Of a stretch of DNA of 34,846 nt, positions 8,467 through 17,975 are shown piece after piece. Source of the stretch: Chloroflexota bacterium (GTDB taxonomy: Bacteria; Chloroflexota; Limnocylindria; Limnocylindrales; CSP1-4). Under the pieces are notes generated by a model that worked only from the letters and a program-made list of their open reading frames with translations, was not told the DNA's origin and searched no databases. The translations under genes and the position numbers were made by a program. Positions within the stretch are counted from its first letter, which is position 1. Every line of letters starts with the position of its first letter. The stretch is taken from positions 1 through 34,846 of the forward strand of contig JANXWH010000064.1 in the NCBI GenBank assembly GCA_025351245.1, written 5' to 3'.

Positions 8467-9849
8467 TCAGGATGCCCGGGGCAGTGCCCCTATCGCGGCC
8501 GGCGCCCCGAGGGCCTTGAGCGCCGCGTCAATGTACGGGTCACCGGTCGGGGTGGTCGACGCGACGTTCGCCGCGACCGCGACGTCCGGGGTGAGGCCCT
8601 TCGTGTGGATCCAGCGCTTGGCCGGCGTGAGCCACTTCGCGATCGTCAGGCGGAACCCGCCCGAGTTGTCGGCCAGGTCCACCCACTGCTGGACGGTGCC
8701 CTTGCCGAAGGTAGTCTCGCCGACCAGCATGCCCCGCTTCGTGTCCTGCAGGGCGCCGGAGACGATCTCGCTGGCCGAGGCGCTCCCCTTGTTGACGAGC
8801 ACCATGACGCGGATGCCGGGGTCCGTGGCGACGCCGCCAGGCGAGGCGTCCGTCGCGACCTGTGTGCCGTCGGCGCTCTCCTCCCAGAAGAGGGGCCCAC
8901 CGGCGATGAACTGGCTGGCGATGGTGCGCGCCGCCGTCACGTAGCCGCCCGGGTTGTCGCGCAGGTCAACGATCACCGACCGCTCGCCCTTCTCGAGGCC
9001 GGCCCGGAGCGCGTCCGTGAAGTCCTTCGCCGCGTTGTCGGAGAACGCGGCGACCCGGATGTAGCGGACGCTGGCGTTCGCCAGGTCGCGCGTCTCCACC
9101 TGGGTCTGGACGATCGTGTCGCGGACGATCCGCAGGTCGAACGGCGCCTGCCCGGTGCGGGCGACGGTCAGCACGACCGGCGTGCCCTTCTTCCCCCGCA
9201 CCTTCGCGATCGCCTGGTCCAGCGTGAGGCCGTCCACGCTGGCACCCTCGATCGCGGTGACCACGTCGCCGGCGCGCAGGCCTGCCGCCTCCGCCGGTGA
9301 CGCCGCGATCGCGGAGACGACCGTCATCCGGCAGGTTGGCCCGAGGGTGGTGCAGGCACCGCCGACCGCGGCCGAGGAGCGAGCCGAGATCACGGCGCCG
9401 ATCCCCTCGAACTGGCCACCCAGGGCCTCGCGGGCGCGCTGGAGGTCGTCGGGGCTCATGTACAACGAGTAGGGGTCGCCCAGGGCCTTGATCATCCCGT
9501 CGATCGCGCCCTCGACGAGCTTCTTCCTATCCACCTGGCCGACGTAGCTCCGGTTGATCGAATCCCACGTGTCCCAGAACGGCCCGAAGAGCGCCTGGTC
9601 GGCGGCCGGCGTCCCCGGCGTTGTCGCCGTTCGCGCCCCGAGCGTGAAGCCGGAGAGAAACAGCGCGGCGCCGGCAAGCAGCGCCACGACCGCGAGGGCC
9701 AGCTGGAGCGACCCGACCCCGCGGCGAGGCGGCTGGCCGGGCGGGACGGCCGGGGTGACGGGTGGCAGGACGGCCGGAGTGACGGGCGCGGCAACCGCTT
9801 CGTCGCTCGAGGGCTCGGGGGGCGTGAAGTCTGGGTCAGGCGTGGTCAT
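8467..9849 (-). CDS. S41 family C-terminal processing peptidase (PDZ-containing, CtpA-like)
   Basis: PDZ segment AASPAEAAGLRAGDVVTAIEGASVDGLTLDQAIAKVRGKKGTPV; VNKGSASASEIVSGALQDTKRGMLVGETTFGKGTVQ catalytic region; N-terminal TM segment. Start set at ATG 9849. Confidence 0.93.
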   Translation of the reverse strand: MTTPDPDFTPPEPSSDEAVAAPVTPAVLPPVTPAVPPGQPPRRGVGSLQLALAVVALLAGAALFLSGFTLGARTATTPGTPAADQALFGPFWDTWDSINRSYVGQVDRKKLVEGAIDGMIKALGDPYSLYMSPDDLQRAREALGGQFEGIGAVISARSSAAVGGACTTLGPTCRMTVVSAIAASPAEAAGLRAGDVVTAIEGASVDGLTLDQAIAKVRGKKGTPVVLTVARTGQAPFDLRIVRDTIVQTQVETRDLANASVRYIRVAAFSDNAAKDFTDALRAGLEKGERSVIVDLRDNPGGYVTAARTIASQFIAGGPLFWEESADGTQVATDASPGGVATDPGIRVMVLVNKGSASASEIVSGALQDTKRGMLVGETTFGKGTVQQWVDLADNSGGFRLTIAKWLTPAKRWIHTKGLTPDVAVAANVASTTPTGDPYIDAALKALGAPAAIGALPRAS

Positions 9850-9856
9850 GGCAGGC

Positions 9857-10768
9857 TTACCTCGTGAGATAGCTTCGCACCGAGAGCCACGACCCCAGGA
9901 CCCCAACCCCCAGGCCGGTTCCGACCACCAGCAGGACCACGTCTCGCTGGAGGGAGCCGAACTCGAGGGGGAGGATCCGGAAGAAGCCGTACATGAAGTC
10001 AGTGACCGGCCCGGAGGCGACCGCGAGGACGGCCAGCGCTGCCGCGGCCCCCAGGAGTCCCACGAACGCGCCCTCGAAGATGAACGGCCAGCGGATGAAC
10101 GCGTCCGACGCGCCGACGAGCCGCATGACCTCGATCTCTTCGCGCCGGGCGACGACCGCCAGCCGGATCGTGTTGACGATGATGAAGAGGACCACGAAGC
10201 CGACGAGCACCAGGAGCACGAAGCCTCCGGTCCGCAGCACGCCCGTCACCGTCGTCAGCTGCTGGACCAGTTTCTGGACCTCGACCACGTCGTCGACGAC
10301 GCGGCTGCGGTCCTGGAGCAGCTGGACGATCGGCTGGTACTCCCGCGGGTCAACCAGCTTGACCTCCAGGCTGGCCGGGAGCGGGTTGCGGTCCAGGAAT
10401 CCCGTCAGGTCCACCTGGCCGCGCTGTCGCAACCGATCGCGGAATCGCGCCAGGGCCTCTTCCTTCGAGACGTAGGCGACGGACCGGACGGAGGGCAGCG
10501 CCGCGACGTCCGCGGCGAGGGCCACGGCCTGCACGGTGAGGGACCCCTCGGCGCCCGCAACGTCGTGGAGGTCCGCGACGATCTCCACCTTCTGCTCCAC
10601 GTACTGGACGCCCGCCGCCAACCCCGCCTGGACCAGCCAGAAGCCCGCGAGCAGGAGAAGCATCAGGAGCATCGTCGCGGTGGCCGCGAGAGTCATCAGG
10701 CCGTTGCGGCGGAGCCCCTGCAGGCCGCGGGTGACGCTGAACGTGACGAAACGGAGGAAGCCGAACAC
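9857..10768 (-). CDS. ftsX: Cell division protein FtsX (permease-like)
   Basis: Four-TM FtsX architecture; RREEIEVMRLVGASDAFIRWPFIFEGAFVGLLGA; adjacent to ftsE. Confidence 0.93.
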   Translation of the reverse strand: MFGFLRFVTFSVTRGLQGLRRNGLMTLAATATMLLMLLLLAGFWLVQAGLAAGVQYVEQKVEIVADLHDVAGAEGSLTVQAVALAADVAALPSVRSVAYVSKEEALARFRDRLRQRGQVDLTGFLDRNPLPASLEVKLVDPREYQPIVQLLQDRSRVVDDVVEVQKLVQQLTTVTGVLRTGGFVLLVLVGFVVLFIIVNTIRLAVVARREEIEVMRLVGASDAFIRWPFIFEGAFVGLLGAAAALAVLAVASGPVTDFMYGFFRILPLEFGSLQRDVVLLVVGTGLGVGVLGSWLSVRSYLTR

Positions 10769-10771
10769 GGC

Positions 10772-11545
10772 TCAGTCGTCGCGGTGGTAGCCGCCGACCT
10801 CGTCGCGGACGACGCGCCCCTCCTCGAGCGCGACGACCCGGCGGCGGAGGGCGGTCACCACGCCGGCGTTGTGGGTGGCAATCAGGATCGTGACGCCCAG
10901 CTCGTTGATCCGGAGCAGGAGCTGGAGGATCTCCCAGCTGATGAGCGGGTCCAGGTTCCCCGTGGGCTCGTCGGCGATGATCAGGCGCGGCTCGTGGACC
11001 AGGGCGCGGGCGATCGCCGTCCGCTGCTGCTCGCCGCCGGAGAGCGTGGGCGGCAGCTGGTCCGCCTGCGCGCCGAGCCCGACCACCGCGAGCGCCCGAT
11101 CGACGGCCGGCCGGATCCGCCCACGCGGCGTGCCGGTCACCTCGAGAGCGAACGCGACGTTCTCCCGGACCGAGCGCGCCGGCAGGAGCTTGAAGTCCTG
11201 GAAGACGATCCCGATCTTGCGGCGCAGCTCGGGGACTTTCCGGCGCGGCACGCGCGCGAGGTCACGCCCGTCAAGGATCACCTCGCCGGTCGTCGGCAGC
11301 TCGTCGCGGATCAGGAGCTTGAGGAGCGTGGACTTGCCGGCGCCGGATGGCCCGACAAGGAAGACGAACTCACCTTCCCCCAGGCTGAGGTCAACGTCGC
11401 GGAGGGCCGCCGTGCCGTTCGGGTAGACCTTGCCGACGCCACGCAGTGCGACGACCGGACGGGCCACTCCTGACGTGCCCGCGGCCGCGTGGTCCGGCGA
11501 TGGATCGAGCGCGGCGGCAGGTCGGAGGATGGTGGGGGTCGTCAC
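10772..11545 (-). CDS. ftsE: Cell division ATP-binding protein FtsE
   Basis: VALRGVGKVYPNGTAALRDVDLSLGEGEFVFLVGPSGAGKSTLLKLL...LSGGEQQRTAIARALVHEPRLIIADEPTGNLDP. Confidence 0.95.
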   Translation of the reverse strand: MTTPTILRPAAALDPSPDHAAAGTSGVARPVVALRGVGKVYPNGTAALRDVDLSLGEGEFVFLVGPSGAGKSTLLKLLIRDELPTTGEVILDGRDLARVPRRKVPELRRKIGIVFQDFKLLPARSVRENVAFALEVTGTPRGRIRPAVDRALAVVGLGAQADQLPPTLSGGEQQRTAIARALVHEPRLIIADEPTGNLDPLISWEILQLLLRINELGVTILIATHNAGVVTALRRRVVALEEGRVVRDEVGGYHRDD

Positions 11546-11614
11546 GTCCGGTCGAGGCTACCACCGGCCCGCCGATCCGTCCGGTCCGGCCACGCCCAAG
11601 AGGCCGCGCAGCCG

Positions 11615-12625
11615 CTACAGGACCGCCAGCGTGATCGGCACGTAGCGCTCGAAGTCGGCGAAGGGTCGGTCCCAGCAGACGAGCGCCGGGAAATCCTCCA
11701 GTCGAAGGCCGGCTGCGAGGAGCGTTGCCACCGCCGCGCTCGCCGACCCGGGGATCCAGGCAGAGAAGGCGCCGGCCGGTCGAACCGATCCCAGGAGGTG
11801 TCCCATGACGGGCCCCATCAGGATGGCATCCTCGACGGCGATCGGACCCAGCCGGCCGACCTCCGAGGCGTACCCGTACCCGACGACGCTCCCATCACCG
11901 CTCTCGTACAGGTAGCCGAGGCGGCCCTGCGCACCCAGGTAGGCATGGTCCTGCGGATGCGCGTACCCGAGGGTCCCGCGATCCAGGCGGTCGAGCGCGG
12001 CAGCCAGCCGGCGCGGCCCCGCCCCGTCGGTCGGCCCGGCGCGCAGCAGGTCGAATGGGACCGCACGGATCCCGTCCGGCAGCCCGGCCACGGGGCGCTC
12101 GGGACGGCCGACCAACTCCAGCACCGGCAGGCGCGGCACCATCCCGAAGCGGCTGTACAGGGCGTTCGAGATCGGCTGGGCGCTGTCGGTGCACGTCGCG
12201 TGGGTGGCATCGTCGGCGCCGGCCAGCACCTGGGCCAGGAGGCGCCGTCCCAGGCCGCGCTCCTGGTGGGCCGGTTGCACGAAGAGCATGGAGAGGAACC
12301 AGACGTGCTCGCGCCGGAGCGCGGAGACGAACGCGACGATGGGGCCTTCGGCGCTGGCCGGATCGTGGGCTGCCATGGCCCCGGCAGGGTGGGGAGCGTC
12401 CGCCACGGCAACCCAGAAGCCGTCCGGGTCGGTCGCGAGCAGGTGGCCCAGCAGCCCCAGCAGCGGTCCGAAAGTGGGCGGCATCTCCGGCCGTCCCACC
12501 CTGACCCCGTACTCGGTGAGGCCGGCGTGCCAGACGCCGACGCATGCCGGTAGATCGCCGGGCTGGGCGGGTCGCAGCCGGATCGCCGGCGCTCCACCCG
12601 GCGCTCCACCCGGCGCGGCCGTCAT
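11615..12625 (-). CDS. GNAT family N-acetyltransferase (probably tandem GNAT domains)
   Basis: IRLRPAQPGDLPACVGVWHAGL...VWFLSMLFVQPAHQERGLGRRLLAQVLAGADDATHATCTDSAQPISNALYSRFGMVP. Start revised to ATG 12625; upstream part of the ORF overlaps prfB. Confidence 0.8.
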   Translation of the reverse strand: MTAAPGGAPGGAPAIRLRPAQPGDLPACVGVWHAGLTEYGVRVGRPEMPPTFGPLLGLLGHLLATDPDGFWVAVADAPHPAGAMAAHDPASAEGPIVAFVSALRREHVWFLSMLFVQPAHQERGLGRRLLAQVLAGADDATHATCTDSAQPISNALYSRFGMVPRLPVLELVGRPERPVAGLPDGIRAVPFDLLRAGPTDGAGPRRLAAALDRLDRGTLGYAHPQDHAYLGAQGRLGYLYESGDGSVVGYGYASEVGRLGPIAVEDAILMGPVMGHLLGSVRPAGAFSAWIPGSASAAVATLLAAGLRLEDFPALVCWDRPFADFERYVPITLAVL

Positions 12626-12644
12626 GCGCGAATGCTCGGCGCGA

Positions 12645-13767
12645 TCACGCTGGCTCGGCCGTGCCGCTGACCGGGGCGCCGGTCGCCTCGCGCTCCAGCT
12701 CGGCCGCCATGAAGACGTCCAGGTCGCCGTCGAGCACCGCCGCCGTGTTGGACGTCTCCACGCCGGTCCGGTGGTCCTTGACCATCTGGTACGGGTGCAG
12801 GACGTAGCTCCGGATCTGGTTGCCCCAGCCGGCCTCGACGTGCTCGCCCTTGATGAGCCGCAGCTCGACCTCCTTCTCCTCCAGGCGACGCTCCAGGAGC
12901 CGGGCGGCAAGGACCTTGGACGCGGTCTCGCGGTTCTGCGTCGCGGAGCGCTCGTTCTGGCAGGTCACCACGATCCCGGTGGGGACGTGGGTCAGCCGCA
13001 CGGCCGAGTTCGTCTTCTGGACGTGCTGCCCGCCCGCCCCGGACGATCGATACATCTCCACCCGGATCTCGTCCCAGTTGAGCTCCACCTCGGCCTCGTC
13101 CTCCACCTCGGGCATCACCTCGATGAGCGCGAACGTCGTCTGGCGGCGCTTCTGCGAGTCGTACGGGCTGATCCTGACCAGCCGGTGCACGCCGCGCTCG
13201 GGGCGCAGCCAGCCGTACGCCCGCCGGCCGTCCACGCTGAACGTGACGCTCTTGAGGCCGGTCTGCTCGCCCTCCGTCTGGTCCACGACCTCCGTCGAGA
13301 AGCGATGGCGCTCGGCCCAGCGCAGGAACATCCGGAGGAGCATCTCCGCCCAGTCCGTCGCCTCGGTCCCGCCGGCACCCGCGCTGATCGTGACCAGCGC
13401 GCCGCGCTGGTCGTATTCCCCCGAGAAGAGGAGGGCGGTGCGCTCGCGCTCGAACGAGACGCGGAGCGCATCGGCGTCGCGATCGATCTCGGCGAGCATC
13501 TCGGCGTCGTCGGCCTCGGCGGCGAGGTCGGCCAGCTCCTCGAGCCCCGTGGCGCGCGACTCCAGGTCCTGCCAGAGGGTCAGCTCCCCCTGGAGTCCGT
13601 CGGCCTCGCGAAGGATCCTCTGGGCGCGCCGCTGGTCATCCCAGAACCCGGGAACGCCGATCAGCGCGTTGAGCTCCGCGACGCGCGCTTCCTTCGCGGG
13701 GAGGTCAAAGACGCCCCGAGGTCGCGTGGATCCGCCCGGCAAGATCGCGGAGGCCGGCCCGGTCCAT
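12645..13767 (-). CDS. prfB: Peptide chain release factor 2, expressed via programmed +1 frameshift
   Basis: Body ORF contains GAGGTEATDWAEMLLRM and SSGAGGQHVQKTNSAVRLTH (GGQ). Upstream ORF ATG 13767 MDRAGLRDLAGRIHATSGRL ends at TGA 13707-13705 within TCGGGGCGTCTTTGAC; +1 shift joins to DLPAKEARVAELNALIG. Confidence 0.95.
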
Positions 13768-13992
13768 CTAGGCTCGGCCTCGCACGTCCTGGAGGAGGAT
13801 CGGCCGGAGCTCGATGAGCCGCAGGGCGGTCTTGCTCCGGGCGACGACGGGGTTCACGCATGCGCAGTACGCGTTGTGAGCGCAAACGCCGCAATTTCCA
13901 TCGCAGTCCAGCGCCGCAGCGTAACTGCAGTTCCTGCAGTCTCGCTCACAGGCGATGAGATCGACGAACGCGGCGTCAGTGATCTGCTTCAC
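13768..13992 (-). CDS. Small Cys-rich protein, unknown function, abutting prfB
   Basis: GTG 13992 after GAGGGAGC; (M)KQITDAAFVDLIACERDCRNCSYAAALDCDGNCGVCAHNAYCACVNPVVARSKTALRLIELRPILLQDVRGRA; stop TAG directly abuts prfB ATG (TAGATG). The ORF track extends it to 14151. Confidence 0.6.
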   Translation of the reverse strand: MKQITDAAFVDLIACERDCRNCSYAAALDCDGNCGVCAHNAYCACVNPVVARSKTALRLIELRPILLQDVRGRA

Positions 13993-14083
13993 CGCTCCCT
14001 CAAGCACTGCAGTGGCGACGTCTGGCCGGTCGAATTCCCGCCGGGACGGGAGCTGGGCATCGCCGGTCGGTGATAATGGTGTG

Positions 14084-14112
14084 AGTATACGAGGGCAACG
14101 CAAAGCGGCCAA
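14084..14112 (-). promoter_or_regulatory. Candidate promoter for the Cys-rich ORF / prfB operon
   Basis: Minus-strand TTGGCC-N17-TATACT (14112-14107 and 14089-14084). Confidence 0.5.
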
Positions 14113-14143
14113 GAGGGAGTTTTCGGCAGAGGGAGTTTTCGGC
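14112..14143. repeat. Tandem duplication of 16-bp unit agagggagttttcggc
   Basis: Exact copies 14112-14127 and 14128-14143, overlapping the -35 box by 1 nt. Confidence 0.9.
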
Positions 14144-14220
14144 ATTCGCAACCAGGCCGGGAAGCGGATCGTCCCGGGGCCCGCGTCGGGCGCCGAAGGA
14201 CCGGCCGCCCGACCGGTTGG

Positions 14221-14883
14221 TCACGGCGAGCCGGCCACCCCGAGCTCCGGGCCGATCGCCCCGCCCACCAGGCCGTAGAAGGCCAGCGCGCCAAGCTCGT
14301 GCAGGGTCGCATCCAGGCGCTGTCCCAGGCCGGCATCGGTCGGGCTTGTCGTCGTCGGTGAGCCGTACGCCTGGATCTTCAGGTCCTTGCCCATCCGCAT
14401 CACGCGCAGCATGTGCGTCCGGTCCGAGACGAAGAGCGCGCTTCGCAGCCCATGCGCGCGGAGGATGCCGGCCACCGACTCGAGCGATTCGAGCGTGGAC
14501 CGGCCGCGATCCTCCTCGAGAATTGCGGCGTCGGGAACGCCGTGGGCGACCGCGTAGGCGCGCGCGACCGCGGCCTCCGTCGTCCGGTCGCCCTCGCGCC
14601 GACCGCCAGTCACGATGAGGACGGGCGCCACACCGTCCGCGTAGAGGCGCACCGCGTGGTCAAGGCGGCTGGCGAAGACCGGTGACGGCCGCCCGTCGTA
14701 CTGCGCCGCGCCCATCACGACGATCGCGTCCACCGGCCGCGTCTCGTCCACGGTGCCGTGCTGCCAGATCTGAAAGGTCGCGTAGCCGATGACGAGGACG
14801 CCGCCGACGACCACGGCCAGGCCCACGAGGGCGAGCTCGCGGACCGGCGACCGCCCGACGTGATCCCTCAGCGGCCGTGACAT
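14221..14883 (-). CDS. YdcF/SanA family (DUF218) membrane protein
   Basis: PVDAIVVMGAAQYDGRPSPVFASRLDHAVRLYADGVAPVLIVTGG...EDRGRSTLESL; N-terminal TM. ATG 14883 overlaps the secA 3' end. Confidence 0.88.
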   Translation of the reverse strand: MSRPLRDHVGRSPVRELALVGLAVVVGGVLVIGYATFQIWQHGTVDETRPVDAIVVMGAAQYDGRPSPVFASRLDHAVRLYADGVAPVLIVTGGRREGDRTTEAAVARAYAVAHGVPDAAILEEDRGRSTLESLESVAGILRAHGLRSALFVSDRTHMLRVMRMGKDLKIQAYGSPTTTSPTDAGLGQRLDATLHELGALAFYGLVGGAIGPELGVAGSP

Positions 14884-17800
14884 TTCTTGAACTTGAGCCC
14901 CGACCCGCAATAGCACGGGTCGTTGCGGCCGAGCTTCGCGGCCGCGGGGTTCGCGCCCCTGGCGGAGTCGGAGCGGGCCTCGTCGCCCAGCCGCTCCTGC
15001 ATCGCCCGGAGGGCGGGCGCCGCGGGGAGGTTTCGAGCGGCCGCCACGGCCGCAGGCGAGGGCCCCGAGGGTCGGGCGCTCGAGGTGGAGGCCCCACCGC
15101 CCGAGAACGTGGCGCTCGTCGGAGCCGTGCCGCTCACGCTCGGCTGGGTGGCAGCGCCCGCGGCGCTTGCAGACCGGACCGCCGCGGCGCCGGCAGCGAG
15201 GCTCGCGACGAGCTCCGCCTCGTCGGCCGTAGGGGTCGAGGGCTGCCGGACCACCGAGACGCGGAAGATCGTCGTCGCCACCTGGTGGCGGATCAGGTCG
15301 CTCAGCTGGTCGTAGAGGTTGAAGGCCTCCTTCTTGAACTCGTTGAGCGGGTCCTGCTGGGCATAGCCGCGGAGCCCGATCCCGCGCCGCATGTCGTCGA
15401 GCTCCGTCAGGTGCTCGATCCAGAGCGAGTCGACCGTCCGGAGCAGGACGAGGCGCTCGATCATCGACCAGTCCTCGGCGCCAACCTCGGCCGACTTCTC
15501 CTGGAGCTTCGCGTCGGCCAGGTCGCGGAGATGACCCGCCAGCGCCTCGCGGCCGCCCATCTCCCAGAGCTCGTCCTCCGAGGTTCCCGGCCCTTCCAGG
15601 CCCATGGCGTTCAGCGCCGCGGCGAGCCCTTCCATGTTCCAGTCATCGGGGATCTCGGCCGTGCAGTACGTGGCGAGGAGCGCGTCCACCTCCTCGTCGA
15701 GGAACGCGTGGGTCGTCTCGGTCAGGTCCTCGTTGCGGAGCACCTTGTCGCGCTCGGCGTAGATCGTCTCGCGCTGCTTGTTGATCACGTCGTCGAACTC
15801 GACGACGCGCTTCCGGATGTCGAAGTTGTAGCCCTCGACCCGCGTCTGGGCGCTTTCGATGGTCTTGCTGACGATGCGCGATTCGATCGCGACGTCGTCC
15901 TCCAGCCCCAGCCGCTCCATCAGGCCCGCCACCCGCTCGGAGGCAAAGCGCTTCATGAGGTCGTCTTCGAGCGAGAGGTAGAAGCGCGACGAGCCGGGGT
16001 CGCCCTGCCGCCCGGCGCGGCCGCGGAGCTGGTTGTCGATCCGGCGCGAGTCGTGGCGCTCGGTACCGATGATGTGGAGCCCGCCCGCGGCCACCACCCG
16101 TTCGTGGTCGGCGTCGCAGATCGCCTTCGCCTCGGCGAAGGCCTCGTCGTAGGTCGCCTTGTCCACCTCGGCAGGGTTCAGCCCGCGCTGATGGAGGATC
16201 TCCGAGGCCATTCCGGCGGGGTTGCCGCCCAGCTGGATGTCCGTCCCTCGGCCGGCCATGTTCGTCGCGATCGTGACGGCGCCCGAACGGCCCGCCTGGG
16301 CGACGATCGGCGCCTCCTTCTCGTGGAACTTGGCGTTGAGAACCTCGTGCTTGATGCCGCGCCGCCCGAGGAGCTCGGAGAGGATCTCGGACTTCTCGAC
16401 GCTGACCGTGCCCACCAGGATCGGCCGGCCCGCATCCTGCATCTCGACGGTCTCGTCGATGAGCGCCTTGTATTTGCCCTGCTCGTTGCGGAAGACCAGG
16501 TCCTGCTCGTCGTCGCGGATCATGGGCTGGTTGGTCGGGATCGAGACCACCTCCAGCTTGTAGATCTTGTGGAACTCCTCGGCCTCGGTCATCGCGGTAC
16601 CGGTCATGCCGGCGAGCTTCGCGTAGAGGCGGAAGTAGTTCTGGAACGTGACGGTGGCGAGGGTCACGGACTCGCGCTGGACGCGCAGCCCCTCCTTTGC
16701 CTCCATCGCCTGGTGGATGCCCTCGCTCCAGCGCCGGTCGGGCATCTGGCGCCCGGTGAACTCGTCGACGATGACGATCTCGCCGTCCCGGACGATGTAG
16801 TCGCGATCGCGCTTGTAGAGCGCGTGGGCCTTGAGCGCCGCATCGAAGTAGCGGGTCAGCCGCGGATCGTCGTAGAGGTTCTGGACGCCGAGCCACTGCT
16901 CGATCTTCGTGATCCCCTCTTCCGTCGGCGAGACCGCCCGATCCTTGAGGTCGACGAAGTAGTCGCCGCCCTCCTCCTCGCCCTCCGCTCGCGCCCGAAG
17001 ACGGGGCACGAGCCGGGCGAACTGGAAGTACAGGTCCGCCGACTCTTCAGCCTGGCCGCTGATGATCAGCGGCGTGCGCGCCTCGTCGATGAGGATGTTG
17101 TCCACCTCGTCGACGATCGCGAAGTAGTGGCCCCGCTGGACGCGCTGGTCCATCTCCGTGACCAGGTTGTCGCGCAGGTAGTCGAACCCGAAGTGATGGT
17201 TCGTTCCGTACGTCACGTCCGCCGCGTAGGCCTCGCGGCGCGAGCACGGGCGGAGGTTGATCAGCCGTTCGTCGGTGGTGGGGTAGCCGGGCTCGAAGCG
17301 GTACGCTTCCTCGCCCACCACGATTCCGACCGAGACGCCGAGGAAGTGGAAGATCGGGCCCATCCACTGCGCGTCGCGGCGGGCCAGGTAGTCGTTCACG
17401 GTCACGACGTGGACGCCCTGGCCGGTCAGTCCGTTGAGGGCGGCGGCCATCGGTGCGATGAGGGTCTTGCCCTCGCCGGTCCGCATCTCCGCGATCTTGC
17501 CCTGGTGGAGCACGCAGGCGCCCATCAGCTGGACGTCGAAGTGGCGCATTCCGAGCGTCCGGCGCATCCCTTCGCGGGCGGCGGCGAAGACCTCCGGCAG
17601 GACGTCGTCGAGCGCCGCCTGGAGTTGGGCGGTCTCCTTCGTCAGTCGATCCGTCTTGAGATCGCGGCGGCGGGCGGGTTCGTCCTGCTCGAGCTCGTCG
17701 GTGGTCGGGCCGAATCCCGCCTGGAGCTCCGCCAGCTCCGCCCGGATCTCGTCCATCCGAGCCTGGACCTGGGCATCGGACTCGCCCTGGAGATCCGGTT

Positions 17801-17891
17801 CAAGGGCGTTCGCGGCATCCACGAGCGGCTGGACGCGCCGGACTTCGCGGTCATTGGAATCGACGAAACGGGAGAGGAAGCCGAGCACCAT
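14868..17891 (-). CDS. secA: Preprotein translocase subunit SecA
   Basis: MRTGEGKTL, VDEVDNILIDEARTPLIISG, GRAGRQGDPGSSRFYLSLEDDLM, C-terminal SEC-C motif CYCGSGLKFKKCHGR. Confidence 0.98.
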   Translation of the reverse strand: MVLGFLSRFVDSNDREVRRVQPLVDAANALEPDLQGESDAQVQARMDEIRAELAELQAGFGPTTDELEQDEPARRRDLKTDRLTKETAQLQAALDDVLPEVFAAAREGMRRTLGMRHFDVQLMGACVLHQGKIAEMRTGEGKTLIAPMAAALNGLTGQGVHVVTVNDYLARRDAQWMGPIFHFLGVSVGIVVGEEAYRFEPGYPTTDERLINLRPCSRREAYAADVTYGTNHHFGFDYLRDNLVTEMDQRVQRGHYFAIVDEVDNILIDEARTPLIISGQAEESADLYFQFARLVPRLRARAEGEEEGGDYFVDLKDRAVSPTEEGITKIEQWLGVQNLYDDPRLTRYFDAALKAHALYKRDRDYIVRDGEIVIVDEFTGRQMPDRRWSEGIHQAMEAKEGLRVQRESVTLATVTFQNYFRLYAKLAGMTGTAMTEAEEFHKIYKLEVVSIPTNQPMIRDDEQDLVFRNEQGKYKALIDETVEMQDAGRPILVGTVSVEKSEILSELLGRRGIKHEVLNAKFHEKEAPIVAQAGRSGAVTIATNMAGRGTDIQLGGNPAGMASEILHQRGLNPAEVDKATYDEAFAEAKAICDADHERVVAAGGLHIIGTERHDSRRIDNQLRGRAGRQGDPGSSRFYLSLEDDLMKRFASERVAGLMERLGLEDDVAIESRIVSKTIESAQTRVEGYNFDIRKRVVEFDDVINKQRETIYAERDKVLRNEDLTETTHAFLDEEVDALLATYCTAEIPDDWNMEGLAAALNAMGLEGPGTSEDELWEMGGREALAGHLRDLADAKLQEKSAEVGAEDWSMIERLVLLRTVDSLWIEHLTELDDMRRGIGLRGYAQQDPLNEFKKEAFNLYDQLSDLIRHQVATTIFRVSVVRQPSTPTADEAELVASLAAGAAAVRSASAAGAATQPSVSGTAPTSATFSGGGASTSSARPSGPSPAAVAAARNLPAAPALRAMQERLGDEARSDSARGANPAAAKLGRNDPCYCGSGLKFKKCHGR

Positions 17892-17975
17892 GGGACGGTC
17901 AGTATAGGCGTGGGGCCCCGCGGAGACCCTCCGATCACCCGTTGCTGGGGCCGCGCCCCACGAGGTGGCCCCCGG

